This document shows positions 32,406-39,719 of a stretch of 64,000 bases of DNA, one piece after another. Positions within the stretch are counted from its first letter, which is position 1; the number at the start of each line of letters is the position of its first letter. The DNA lies in IMG/VR virus record IMGVR_UViG_3300032562_000004, positions 124,001 to 188,000 of that record. One strand, written 5' to 3'. The notes beneath the pieces were generated by a model that had not been told where the DNA came from, did no database searches, and saw only the letters and a list, made by a program, of their open reading frames with translations. Position numbers and translations under genes: made by a program. This stretch comes from a virus.

Positions 32406-32433
32406 ATTATAACACATAGGTGGATGGTGTCAA
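32406..32433 (-). promoter_or_regulatory. Sigma70-type promoter
   Basis: TTGACA, 16 bases, TATAAT on the minus strand. It directs transcription into the small-gene string starting at 32378. Confidence 0.7.
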
Positions 32434-32447
32434 TACCAATGTTGTAC

Positions 32448-32666
32448 CTAAGCAACACAAATCAACTTACCAATGCCAGTATACTCCTCAATGGCATGCT
32501 TTAACTGCTTAGGAGACGCCTTAGGTGCAATAAACACATAATCCAACTCAGGATTCACATCATTGTCCGACAGCACCTTATTCAAGTATAGGACAGCTTC
32601 ACGAGCATCATCAAACTCTTTCATGCCAATATTATTAAACAACTTTGGTTTTGCAATATATTTCAT
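32448..32666 (-). CDS. Hypothetical protein
   Basis: 72 residues, MKYIAKPKLFNNIGMKEFDD, later FIAPKASPKQLKHAIEEYTG. It is compact and mixed alpha/beta. It overlaps the upstream gene stop by four bases. Function unknown. Confidence 0.6.
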   Translation of the reverse strand: MKYIAKPKLFNNIGMKEFDDAREAVLYLNKVLSDNDVNPELDYVFIAPKASPKQLKHAIEEYTGIGKLICVA

Positions 32667-33028
32667 TTCTTATCTTTCTTGTTTGGTTTAATTGCTGCAA
32701 TACCATATCCTTGGCCATCATAGGCATCTGATAACTGTTCACGCATTGCGGCACATTCATCTTCAAGCATTTGAATTTTAATGGCTGCATCAAGATTTTC
32801 ATTCAACAATTTTTTGTGTTGGCGAACTAAATCCATATGGACATCTTCAAATAAATCCCACAATTTGTTAAACTTCAATTCATACATTTCTTTCATACCA
32901 AATAACACATTGGTAGTCTGGTCTGTAGTGAGTCCATGTTCAAGTATAGCTTCAGCTAAATCATAGATATCATCCGTTACTGTCCAACATTTTTGAATCT
33001 GTTGTTCAAAATCAAATCTATCACTCAT
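32663..33028 (-). CDS. Hypothetical coiled-coil protein
   Basis: 121 residues, helical throughout (FDFEQQIQKCWTVTDDIYDL; DLVRQHKKLLNENLDAAIKI). The tail is YGIAAIKPNKKDKK. It has ATGA-type overlaps with both neighbours. Function unknown. Confidence 0.6.
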   Translation of the reverse strand: MSDRFDFEQQIQKCWTVTDDIYDLAEAILEHGLTTDQTTNVLFGMKEMYELKFNKLWDLFEDVHMDLVRQHKKLLNENLDAAIKIQMLEDECAAMREQLSDAYDGQGYGIAAIKPNKKDKK

Positions 33029-33198
33029 TTTTTTACTTTCTTTTTCTTTGGATTATACAAATCGTTATTAACAGCTTCTTTCAACATAGCAACCATACCC
33101 CATTGAATTAATAAAGCAAGAGCTTCTCGGTCAAAATTAATGGTTGCTTCAGCAGAACCATCTTCATTTTCTTCGATTACCTCAATTTCGAGTTTCAT
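33025..33198 (-). CDS. Small hypothetical protein
   Basis: 57 residues, MKLEIEVIEENEDGSAEATI then a helix FDREALALLIQWGMVAML and a Lys-rich end. It follows the structured 33210-33365 element by a few bases and overlaps the next gene by ATGA. Function unknown. Confidence 0.55.
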   Translation of the reverse strand: MKLEIEVIEENEDGSAEATINFDREALALLIQWGMVAMLKEAVNNDLYNPKKKKVKK

Positions 33199-33209
33199 AA
33201 TTTACCTTT

Positions 33210-33365
33210 CACCTTATTGAAATACATCAACCCTAGAAGTTTCGAACCTTCTAAGTAACCCATCGGAATCTGTGTCGACCATAGTCCGCATATATGTATT
33301 GATTGGCGATGTATTTCAATAAGGTGTCACCGACTTACTGGCGTTTCACAACGAGCATGCGGTGA
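33210..33365 (-). ncRNA. Structured intergenic element closed by 19-bp inverted repeat
   Basis: 33210-33228 and 33308-33326 are perfect 19-base inverted repeats enclosing 79 bases that include a TTCGAA-containing hairpin. A further TCACCG/CGGTGA hairpin (33327-33332, 33360-33365) lies next to it. No ORF is present. The stem is far longer than a terminator and has no T-run. It could be a small RNA, an RNase III substrate or a recombination site. Confidence 0.5.
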
Positions 33366-33371
33366 CCTAGA

Positions 33372-33713
33372 TTAAACTGTTACGGATTGTGTAAATGATT
33401 CGTCAGATGACTGTTTTGCAACACCACTTGGTGATTTTACTGTGGCGCCTTTGAATCGGCCATTTTGGTCAAATTGATCCGGATTGACTAATTGGTATCC
33501 GGTCACAGCACGGCCAGATTTAATGACCTTAATAACCGCACCATCTAAACGGCAATTATATATGTTCGTGGAAAGTCGGTACATTACCTTTTCTTGGTCT
33601 GTACCTTTAAAGCAATCAGCAATCTCCTGTGGAGATACCGGTTTGCCTGATAGAAGGCATTGCAACACTTTTTCATGACGATTAGGTTTACCCTTGCGTA
33701 CCATTTGTTTCAT
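33372..33713 (-). CDS. Winged-helix-like putative DNA-binding protein
   Basis: 113 residues. The segment RHEKVLQCLLSGKPVSPQEI, followed by VMYRLSTNIYNCRLDGAVIK and GYQLVNPDQF, resembles a helix-turn-helix wing as in transcription factors that replace one another in phage early regions. It has its own sigma70-type promoter. Regulation of phage genes is inferred. Confidence 0.6.
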   Translation of the reverse strand: MKQMVRKGKPNRHEKVLQCLLSGKPVSPQEIADCFKGTDQEKVMYRLSTNIYNCRLDGAVIKVIKSGRAVTGYQLVNPDQFDQNGRFKGATVKSPSGVAKQSSDESFTQSVTV

Positions 33714-33773
33714 AATATATTTCCTTACTCAATTAAATTAATAAATTAATACTTCTCACATACAACATAAACC

Positions 33774-33802
33774 ATTATACTACACTTGAGGTTGGTTGGC
33801 AA
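33774..33802 (-). promoter_or_regulatory. Sigma70-type promoter
   Basis: TTGCCA, 17 bases, TATAAT on the minus strand, overlapping the 3' end of the AAA+ gene and reading into the winged-helix gene. Confidence 0.6.
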
Positions 33803-34973
33803 CCTCGGAAGTGGTAGCAATGGTACTCGTATTCGCTGGTGATTCTACTGATGCATCCACTTTTGAATACAAATCTAAAAATGCCATTTTGGTTTCTTCG
33901 TCAAAACGATTCACACACAATGTAATGGCCTTCATTCTATCTTTAAAGATACCAAATGCTTTGGCAATATGTACCAATCGGCGAGTAGAGATAATCTCGT
34001 CAGTAGCACCTTCTTGGTATGATTTACGAACCACATCAGCCCATTGGCAAAGATTCTCAACAAAATCTTTATCATCAAGCAATGGTCCTAAAATCTTTTT
34101 CTCGGTCTTAGCATCAGGGAATTCCTGCTCTACCGTAATCGGGAATCTTTCCAAAAATGCATCATCTAATATCTGTGATAGATATTTGCCTTCATCACTA
34201 CCACGACCTTTGGTATTTGCCGTTGCAATGATATTAAATCCATCTTTTGGATAAACCATTTCACCAGATTTCTTATTGTAATGTGGTTTGCCTTCCATGA
34301 TGCCTTGCAAACACATCAACTTATTAGAACCACGGTCTACTTCGTCAATCAACAATACTGCGCCACGCTTCATAGCAATAAGCACAGGACCATCACGATT
34401 GACCACATTACCATTCACCAATGTAGGACCGCCAAGTAGGTCACTCTCATCAGTTTCGACAGAGATATTCACACGGATACATTCACGATTCAACTCCGCA
34501 CACACCTGTTCGACCATCAAGGTCTTGCCGTTGCCTGATAGACCAGTAACAAATATCGGATAGAATGATTTGCTACCAATGATATTCTTCATATCTTTAT
34601 AGAAACCAAATGGCACATAATCAGGCCATTTCTGTGGTACAGCAGGTTCAGAATCATCTACCAGTTTTGGTTGACGGAACTCCAACACTTGTGCTGGTTG
34701 TGCATATGCCATTTCAGTTTCGGGTTCAATAACTTTACAATCAGCATCGTTTAACTTTACAATACTTTCTTTTAACTTTACAATCTTTTCACCTGATGGT
34801 GGCACTTTGTATTGACCACGGTCATAACGATATTGTGATTTTGTAACCAGCCAATATGGGTATGGTGCATCTGATTCATTACACACTTTGGTAATATCAT
34901 CACGATTCAAAATTGGTTCTGAACCAAAGATTGATTCAGCTGCTACAATAAATTGCTTTGCATTTTTATTCAT
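33780..34973 (-). CDS. AAA+ ATPase, CobS/MoxR-like
   Basis: 397 residues. A variable N-terminal 120 residues is followed by an AAA+ core: Walker A FVTGLSGNGKTLMVEQ, Walker B AVLLIDEVDRG, sensor FNIIATANTKGRG, and arginine region DDAFLERFPITVEQEF. CobS-like AAA+ proteins are frequent in T4-like phages of aquatic bacteria, where their role is unclear; cobaltochelatase or chaperone-type remodelling are both proposed. A second AAA+ gene lies just upstream, with one small gene between. Confidence 0.85.
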   Translation of the reverse strand: MNKNAKQFIVAAESIFGSEPILNRDDITKVCNESDAPYPYWLVTKSQYRYDRGQYKVPPSGEKIVKLKESIVKLNDADCKVIEPETEMAYAQPAQVLEFRQPKLVDDSEPAVPQKWPDYVPFGFYKDMKNIIGSKSFYPIFVTGLSGNGKTLMVEQVCAELNRECIRVNISVETDESDLLGGPTLVNGNVVNRDGPVLIAMKRGAVLLIDEVDRGSNKLMCLQGIMEGKPHYNKKSGEMVYPKDGFNIIATANTKGRGSDEGKYLSQILDDAFLERFPITVEQEFPDAKTEKKILGPLLDDKDFVENLCQWADVVRKSYQEGATDEIISTRRLVHIAKAFGIFKDRMKAITLCVNRFDEETKMAFLDLYSKVDASVESPANTSTIATTSEVANQPQV

Positions 34974-34980
34974 AATATCC

Positions 34981-35196
34981 TTAATCTAATAAAACCATAT
35001 ACGCTTCTGCGTTGTTATTCATAAACCAGTTAATGCCTTTTCTTAAACCATCATAATCACCAAAGATTTCACAACCTTTTAATGTATCATATACAGCAAC
35101 TTCTTCAGGTGATAACATAATGCCTTCACCTGAAAATGGATTGGTGATATACTCACTCATTTCACCAATAAAAATATCTTTGTAAGGCAATTTCAT
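34981..35196 (-). CDS. Small hypothetical protein between AAA+ genes
   Basis: 71 residues, MKLPYKDIFIGEMSEYITNP then a segment GEGIMLSPEEVAVYDTLKGC. Its spacing between two ATPase genes suggests an adaptor, which is inference. No domain recognised. Confidence 0.6.
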   Translation of the reverse strand: MKLPYKDIFIGEMSEYITNPFSGEGIMLSPEEVAVYDTLKGCEIFGDYDGLRKGINWFMNNNAEAYMVLLD

Positions 35197-35211
35197 AATA
35201 TTCCTTTTAAA

Positions 35212-36075
35212 TTAACCAACGATGGCATATTCTGCCAATTCTTTCCATTTACCATTAGGATTCGATTTACGAATCTTGGTAACCTGTATCAAAGTTCTTA
35301 ACGATAACTCTTTAACAGAATCGGCCAATTTACTAATCAAATTCATGGCATCATTCTTACTAACTAAATCATACTCAGGCATAAAATCTTTCTGCGTCAA
35401 TAAATGTTTCATTCTTTCAATCTTCTGCTCTGTGGTCATATTCAAATCAACTGCCAAGCTACGGGTAACGATTGCTTGGTCTAGTGCTACATTGCTCATA
35501 TTAGAGATAAACACCACACCACCTTTGAACTCAAAGGCATTAGGTAAATCTTCATCACGAATGTCCGCATTATATGAAATGATACGGCGTGAATATGAAT
35601 CAAGTGCAGCTTTTAATATATTCAATGATGTTGCATCTTTTAATACTGAATCACAATCATCAAACACCACAATACTATTACGATTCTCATACAAGGTACG
35701 ATACAAACCCTTGGCAGTAGAATAACCTTTGACTACACGATACGCATTGGCAGGCACATCATCACCAATATCCAAACCTGTTACATCCATCAAACCAGTA
35801 TTGGCTAATGTAGTGGTAACAGTATGTGATTTACCTAAACCACCAGGTCCTGTTACTACAACGGATGCTTGGTCTTTCTTGGCCAACATTGTAACCATAT
35901 CAGAAAGAAAACCAAATCGCTCATTGATTGTAAATTTGGATTCCATCACTGCGCCAGTAACTTTGGTTCCTGCCTTACGCAATACATATTGTAAATGTTC
36001 AATTTTGGTACGCTTCACGGTTTTGCCATTAATCACGGCAGTATATTTTCCATTTACGAATTTAATATCGGACAT
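35212..36075 (-). CDS. AAA+ family ATPase
   Basis: 287 residues. Walker A VVVTGPGGLGKSHTVTTTL, Walker B NSIVVFDDCDSVL and a sensor strand GGVVFISNMSNVALDQAIVT with arginines are all visible. The N-terminal region resembles a histone-like or DNA-contact extension (GKTVKRTKIEHLQYVL). It has its own sigma70-type promoter. The partner protein and substrate are unknown. Confidence 0.8.
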   Translation of the reverse strand: MSDIKFVNGKYTAVINGKTVKRTKIEHLQYVLRKAGTKVTGAVMESKFTINERFGFLSDMVTMLAKKDQASVVVTGPGGLGKSHTVTTTLANTGLMDVTGLDIGDDVPANAYRVVKGYSTAKGLYRTLYENRNSIVVFDDCDSVLKDATSLNILKAALDSYSRRIISYNADIRDEDLPNAFEFKGGVVFISNMSNVALDQAIVTRSLAVDLNMTTEQKIERMKHLLTQKDFMPEYDLVSKNDAMNLISKLADSVKELSLRTLIQVTKIRKSNPNGKWKELAEYAIVG

Positions 36076-36098
36076 AATTTCTCACAATTAAAACAACC

Positions 36099-36126
36099 AT
36101 TATACAGGTACCACACCACAAGTCAA
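36099..36126 (-). promoter_or_regulatory. Sigma70-type promoter for AAA+ gene
   Basis: TTGACT, 16 bases, TATAAT on the minus strand, about 25 bases before the ATG of the ATPase gene. Confidence 0.65.
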
Positions 36127-36163
36127 GAATTATTTGCGCTGCTGTTGTTTTGGTACAACACCA

Positions 36164-36286
36164 TCAGGTATAGAAGGTCTGGACAACAATTGGTGCTGGA
36201 TCACCAGTCAATCCAAAGCGCCTGGAATTGGCGACCATATCAGCAATATTATCATCATAATGGTCATCTTTCATTTGTGTTTTCAT
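36164..36286 (-). CDS. Tiny protein, possibly frameshifted
   Basis: 40 residues, MKTQMKDDHYDDNIADMVAN, ending PIVVQTFYT. Its start overlaps the stop of the next gene (ATGA). A neighbouring frame continues with a protein-like SIPDGVVPKQQQRK ending, so the original C-terminus may have been displaced by an indel. Function unknown. Confidence 0.45.
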   Translation of the reverse strand: MKTQMKDDHYDDNIADMVANSRRFGLTGDPAPIVVQTFYT

Positions 36287-36492
36287 TCTTCAACTCCAAA
36301 ATGTTCTTCAATCATTCTGTTTGACCACTTACCCCAATCTTCACTATATTGATTTTTTACTACTTCAGCACATTCCTTGACAATCAACTCGGCGAATTTC
36401 ATTCTACTAAATGAATAGTATTCTTCGCCGGTGATAGGGTCAATTAGTTTTTCTTGTGCTAATGCAGAGAGTTCGTTAAATTTCTCGTTCAT
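36283..36492 (-). CDS. Paralog of small phage MNE...FGVEE family
   Basis: 69 residues, MNEKFNELSALAQEKLI, then FAELIVKECAEVVKNQY and the ending MIEEHFGVEE. It shares its start, its FAELIV.ECAEV core and its FGVEE end with the gene at 53024, and partly with 36492. This is a small multi-copy phage family of unknown function. Start and stop overlap neighbours. Confidence 0.68.
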   Translation of the reverse strand: MNEKFNELSALAQEKLIDPITGEEYYSFSRMKFAELIVKECAEVVKNQYSEDWGKWSNRMIEEHFGVEE

Positions 36493-36707
36493 TATTCAAC
36501 TCCGAAAACTGAAATTTTCTTAACCATATCACCTAACCGCAGTTCTACAGCCAGGCGCCGTTCGTTTCCGTTAAACATGCCGTCGCTAACTACAGTAGTA
36601 TTAGCGATTTCATTAAACAATAACTCGGCCAGCTTATTAGCACGGCCTGCTAACTCTGGAGCCGCATAGCCTGCCTCTAGCATAAGTTCTTTAAGACGTT
36701 CGTTCAT
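36492..36707 (-). CDS. Divergent member of small phage MNE family
   Basis: 71 residues, MNERLKELMLEAGYAAPELA, ending ISVFGVE. The start and the FGVE end match the adjacent paralog, the middle is diverged. Probably an old tandem duplication. Function unknown. Confidence 0.6.
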   Translation of the reverse strand: MNERLKELMLEAGYAAPELAGRANKLAELLFNEIANTTVVSDGMFNGNERRLAVELRLGDMVKKISVFGVE

Positions 36708-36708
36708 A

Positions 36709-36882
36709 TCAATATCCTTCGTATTGTTCCAGTGTTCTTATTAGATCAGGTAGTGCTCGCTTGTCTATGGTCAGGTAATATGGACCAATATCATCGTAGG
36801 CGTGTAATTGGATTCGAACGGCGTCTTTATTGTCTGATACTGATAGATACGGCAGACCTGTTGGGCCATTGATCGTGATCAT
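36709..36882 (-). CDS. Small hypothetical protein
   Basis: Starting at MITINGPTGLPYLSVSDNKD gives 57 residues; eight more upstream codons would overlap the next gene. It contains beta strands then DKRALPDLIRTLEQYEG. No family recognised. Confidence 0.5.
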   Translation of the reverse strand: MITINGPTGLPYLSVSDNKDAVRIQLHAYDDIGPYYLTIDKRALPDLIRTLEQYEGY

Positions 36883-37196
36883 TTCTTTACTGCCTCCAGG
36901 TAGCATTCTTTACAAGCACTATCATTTCCATGTTTACATACATCTAATAACGGATTATCAAAATCATATACCCGATCTGCTTGTGCTAATTTAGCTTTTA
37001 ATAATTCATTCTCAACTGCCAATTCATCTGCTCGAACCATTTCGTGTGAGTGTGTCGAGAACAGCAGGTCTCGTTCCTTTTGTAGCTGGCGTAGCTTTGC
37101 CTCAGCTTTTATTAAATATGCTTCAGCATTTCCATAGTAGGATTCTGCGCCGGCAAGCATGGTTTTTATTTCATCAGCTAGTTCATTTGCGTTCAT
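36879..37196 (-). CDS. Coiled-coil hypothetical protein with C-terminal Cys pair
   Basis: Starting at MNANELADEIKTMLAG, overlapping the preceding stop, gives 105 residues. A coiled coil (AEAKLRQLQKERDLLF) is followed by a C-terminal CKHGNDSACKECYLEA, a small Cys/His cluster that may bind zinc. Function unknown. Confidence 0.6.
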   Translation of the reverse strand: MNANELADEIKTMLAGAESYYGNAEAYLIKAEAKLRQLQKERDLLFSTHSHEMVRADELAVENELLKAKLAQADRVYDFDNPLLDVCKHGNDSACKECYLEAVKK

Positions 37197-37486
37197 TACC
37201 ATTGTTCTGTTCCAAATTTTAGTCTAAACCATACAGCATCTGCAGGATCTCTAAAATAGACCACGGTGTAATCTTCGGACCGGTCAGCCACAGGACTGCG
37301 GCGGTGCCGGGTCCTGCCCCAGCTCTTGTCGTGATATGCTTCTATTGTAACCGGGGTGATCAATCTAGCAAACCAACGGCGGCCTTTTTGAACTCCAGCC
37401 GGTCCAAAGTTCTCTTCACAAAATGCGTATGTATAATACCAGGCGGCTGAATTACCTGCTCGAATTCGTGTAGTTGCTGTGCCCAT
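37196..37486 (-). CDS. Small hypothetical protein
   Basis: Starting at MGTATTRIRAGNSAAW, overlapping the upstream stop, gives 96 residues. It is rich in Arg, Tyr and Trp; the end YFRDPADAVWFRLKFGTEQ is a pattern of short phage proteins with a ferredoxin-like look. Function unknown. Confidence 0.58.
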   Translation of the reverse strand: MGTATTRIRAGNSAAWYYTYAFCEENFGPAGVQKGRRWFARLITPVTIEAYHDKSWGRTRHRRSPVADRSEDYTVVYFRDPADAVWFRLKFGTEQW

Positions 37487-37848
37487 TATTCTACCCACCA
37501 TTCAATTTTAGGATTTGTTTTTTCATACTGTTCAACCAATTGGTCCATAGTCCACAAGTCATCAGTTTCAATAGTTTCTAACCATTTACCAAATTGAGCC
37601 CACGATGAATCTTTCATAGGATCAACACCAATTTCCGCACCCCACGGACCTAACCCTGTGCCACAACAATCAATACGACCACATGAATAACTTTGTAGTA
37701 TCTCATCATACTCAAATGATTCACCAGCTTTTCTGCCAGTGAGTTTGGAATCTTCTGTTAGTGTTCGGGTGACCCGTTTGGTCAATCCGCGATCTATATA
37801 CCATTGCAAGTTAATAACACCCATCCAATTTGTAGAATACCTAATCAT
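37486..37848 (-). CDS. Hypothetical phage protein
   Basis: 120 residues, MIRYSTNWMGVINLQWYIDR, then SYSCGRIDCCGTGLGPWG with a CGRIDCCG cluster, and a Trp-rich end. Similar proteins occur in other tailed phages without known function. It ends where the next begins. Confidence 0.6.
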   Translation of the reverse strand: MIRYSTNWMGVINLQWYIDRGLTKRVTRTLTEDSKLTGRKAGESFEYDEILQSYSCGRIDCCGTGLGPWGAEIGVDPMKDSSWAQFGKWLETIETDDLWTMDQLVEQYEKTNPKIEWWVE

Positions 37849-37850
37849 CG

Positions 37851-38120
37851 TTAACTCCAGGCCAAACGGAAAAAGGTTGCCAACTGCTCGGAAGCAAATC
37901 TATAGCCCAATTCGGTCTGCTGATAATCGGTTCCACACTGATAGCCATGATCAACTAACCACTGACTCATGCCTTCGCATCGTTGAGCGATTTCTTTACG
38001 GATCTCAAGTCTGTCCTGATTCTTACCTGTGCCTAGACTAGTATAGCGACGCACCAAATCCGCATAAAACGGTTCGGTATCTACAGCAATACAAAGATGT
38101 GGGTATAGTAGTTGACTCAT
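37851..38120 (-). CDS. Hypothetical protein from a predicted leaderless mRNA
   Basis: 89 residues, MSQLLYPHLCIAVDTEPFYA, helical, ending FASEQLATFFRLAWS. The ATG lies six bases after a TATAAT box, so its mRNA should begin at or next to the AUG. No ribosome site could exist on such a transcript. Function unknown. Confidence 0.62.
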   Translation of the reverse strand: MSQLLYPHLCIAVDTEPFYADLVRRYTSLGTGKNQDRLEIRKEIAQRCEGMSQWLVDHGYQCGTDYQQTELGYRFASEQLATFFRLAWS

Positions 38121-38126
38121 GCTACT

Positions 38127-38155
38127 ATTATACTATCTTCAGTATTAAGAGTCAA
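38127..38155 (-). promoter_or_regulatory. Sigma70-type promoter giving a leaderless mRNA
   Basis: TTGACT, 17 bases, TATAAT, then six bases and ATG. A start point seven bases after the -10 box falls on the start codon. Confidence 0.75.
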
Positions 38156-38160
38156 GTCGT

Positions 38161-38202
38161 AAAAACCCACTAAAGTGTGCTTCTGTGAGAGGCAGGGTGG
38201 GT
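38161..38202 (-). terminator. Possible terminator after metallophosphoesterase B
   Basis: ACCCAC/GTGGGT can pair across a 26-base loop, followed on the minus strand by TTTTTAC. The stem is short, so this is tentative. 38203-38291 shows only short hairpins and no gene. Confidence 0.4.
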
Positions 38203-38291
38203 ATGTGGCTTTTTGGCTACAGTTTTATTGTTTGGTGGCCAATCTTTCCACGGCTTGTTGAGCCATGGCCCGGAATGGACCCGAGGAAGGA

Positions 38292-38897
38292 CTACATTAC
38301 GGGTCCATTCCCATTCTTAAATCCGACTTCCCCTCCCTGCTCTTTAATCCTCTTTAATACATCTTCAAATAAGATTGGAGCAAAGTCGGGTAGTTGTTCA
38401 ACGGACACATTGAAATATCGTGGATCAATCTCGTCGCTATATAGAATTTTGCCGGTCTTGGCATCAACTCCGCGTGGCTTCATTACACGATTGGCGTGGA
38501 GGTGGCCGTGGATTGAGCAACCAAATCTACCTAGCGATTCTTCATGAATAGGAATATGGCTAAGAATCATTCCATTCATCACATGATATGCACGAAGTTC
38601 ACGGAAGTATTTCCGGTAGTCCTCATCTTTAAAAATGTCGTGATTACCACGAATAAGAACCTTGTCTCCGTTAAGTCTATCCATAATAGGCAATGCTTTT
38701 CGATTCATAACAACATCACCTAAGTGGTAAACTTTGTCGTTAGGTCGTACTCTTTCGTTCCATGCTGTAATCATGGCCTCATCCATCTCCTCAGCAGAGT
38801 CCCACGGGCGAAGTTTTGTAACCCCATCACTACGAGTGAAGCGACATACACCGGCATGACCAAAGTGTGTATCGCTAACTAAAAATACTGCTGGCAT
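38292..38897 (-). CDS. Calcineurin-like metallophosphoesterase B
   Basis: 201 residues. Motifs: VSDTHFGHAGV, YHLGDVVMN, LIRGNHDIFKD, LSHIPIHEES and IHGHLHANR. The small size and the RGNHD/HGHLH forms match phage and bacterial phosphodiesterase-like proteins. An AAAGGAG site and a sigma70-type promoter precede it. Substrate unknown. Confidence 0.85.
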   Translation of the reverse strand: MPAVFLVSDTHFGHAGVCRFTRSDGVTKLRPWDSAEEMDEAMITAWNERVRPNDKVYHLGDVVMNRKALPIMDRLNGDKVLIRGNHDIFKDEDYRKYFRELRAYHVMNGMILSHIPIHEESLGRFGCSIHGHLHANRVMKPRGVDAKTGKILYSDEIDPRYFNVSVEQLPDFAPILFEDVLKRIKEQGGEVGFKNGNGPVM

Positions 38898-38927
38898 ATT
38901 ATGCTCCTTTCTCTAAGTTAATAAAAC

Positions 38928-38956
38928 ATTATACTATAAAAGTATTTTTTTGTCAA
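38928..38956 (-). promoter_or_regulatory. Sigma70-type promoter for metallophosphoesterase B
   Basis: TTGACA, 17 bases, TATAAT immediately downstream of tRNA-Met(CAT). Confidence 0.75.
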
Positions 38957-38959
38957 TTC

Positions 38960-39035
38960 TGGTGGAAATGGAGGGATTCGAACCCCCGACCTTGTCCGTA
39001 TGAAGGACCTGCTCTACCAACTAAGCTACATTTCC
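38960..39035 (-). tRNA. tRNA-Met(CAT)
   Basis: GGAAATG/CATTTCC acceptor, T-arm with TTCGAAT, anticodon loop TTCATAC, encoded ACCA. The top anticodon pair is G-A. Elongator Met or, if lysidinylated, Ile. It is the last tRNA of the array in transcription order. Confidence 0.88.
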
Positions 39036-39059
39036 GTAAATGAAAAAAGGCGTAGAGTA

Positions 39060-39461
39060 TTATCCCCAAACCTCTTTATATTTTTCTAAAGCCTTTTTTC
39101 TTGCTAACACAAGTCTAATTTTCATTTCATCCGAAATGTCTTGTACATCAGCTGTTTGGTCGACTAGCTCTGGACGACGATATCCAATTTGAAACTCTGG
39201 AGTTTCATCGTAATAGTCATCATCGTTATCATTTAAAAATACACGAGCTAACGGTCGCTTAGGTAGATGTAGTTTTGCCTTCGTTCTTGTGATGATAGCA
39301 CGGACCCGACCGTTTGCTGTCGCAGTTGGGGCAACCCATTCTAAGCGATTGGAATCCAAAGACTGTGCCAACTCGGCTGAGCTTTTCTGGCTTATTATTA
39401 CTAAAGTCGCGAGTGTTAATACTTGTAACAGGGTGGGTATACATGAGTTTCTCCTAAGCAT
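39060..39461 (-). CDS. Probable exported hypothetical protein
   Basis: 133 residues. A hydrophobic segment LLQVLTLATLVIISQKSSA near the N-terminus looks like a signal peptide cut after SSA. The mature part is mixed, with an acidic NDNDDDYYDE stretch and a basic helical end. The first ATG has no ribosome site. A strong AGGAGA site instead precedes an out-of-frame ATG at 39444, so a frameshift near the start is possible. Confidence 0.5.
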   Translation of the reverse strand: MLRRNSCIPTLLQVLTLATLVIISQKSSAELAQSLDSNRLEWVAPTATANGRVRAIITRTKAKLHLPKRPLARVFLNDNDDDYYDETPEFQIGYRRPELVDQTADVQDISDEMKIRLVLARKKALEKYKEVWG

Positions 39462-39522
39462 ACTATATTAACGCTTAAGAGTTACACTAAGTTGACAATA
39501 ATATTGCCAAAATTATATCTTT

Positions 39523-39597
39523 TGGTCCGGCGTACAGGAATCGAACCCATATTCATCGGGTAGAAGCCGATTGTACTATCCATTGTACTAACGCCAG
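39523..39597 (-). tRNA. tRNA-Arg(TCT)
   Basis: CTGGCGT/ACGCCGG acceptor (one T-G pair), anticodon loop CTTCTAC, T-loop TTCGATT, encoded ACCA. Reads AGA, a codon used by AT-rich phages. Confidence 0.88.
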
Positions 39598-39598
39598 C

Positions 39599-39719
39599 TT
39601 ATATTGAAACACACTAGAAGAACCGTGACGAGCGGATTCATTTACCTTCCTCCAACAAGCGGAAGCCCATACCGGTCAGATATGGTGCCACTACTAAGGA
39701 TTAATGTGCTTCAATATAA
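39599..39719 (-). ncRNA. Structured spacer between tRNA-Lys and tRNA-Arg
   Basis: 39599-39616 pairs with 39702-39719 (18 bp with two G-U). The stem encloses 85 bases with internal hairpins (CTTCC/GGAAG, CCATA/TATGG). It fills the space from the tRNA-Lys CCA end to the tRNA-Arg 5' end and contains no gene apart from the last codons of the 39694 ORF. The stem core GAAGCACATTA/TAGTGTGTTTC resembles stems in both tmRNA intervening segments. It may be a processing signal or a small RNA like T4 RNAs C and D. Confidence 0.5.

Noticed and set aside
39259-39444. 61-codon frame with a strong ribosome site
   Set aside because: Composition is unlike a protein and the competing frame has a signal peptide; kept only as a finding about a possible frameshift.
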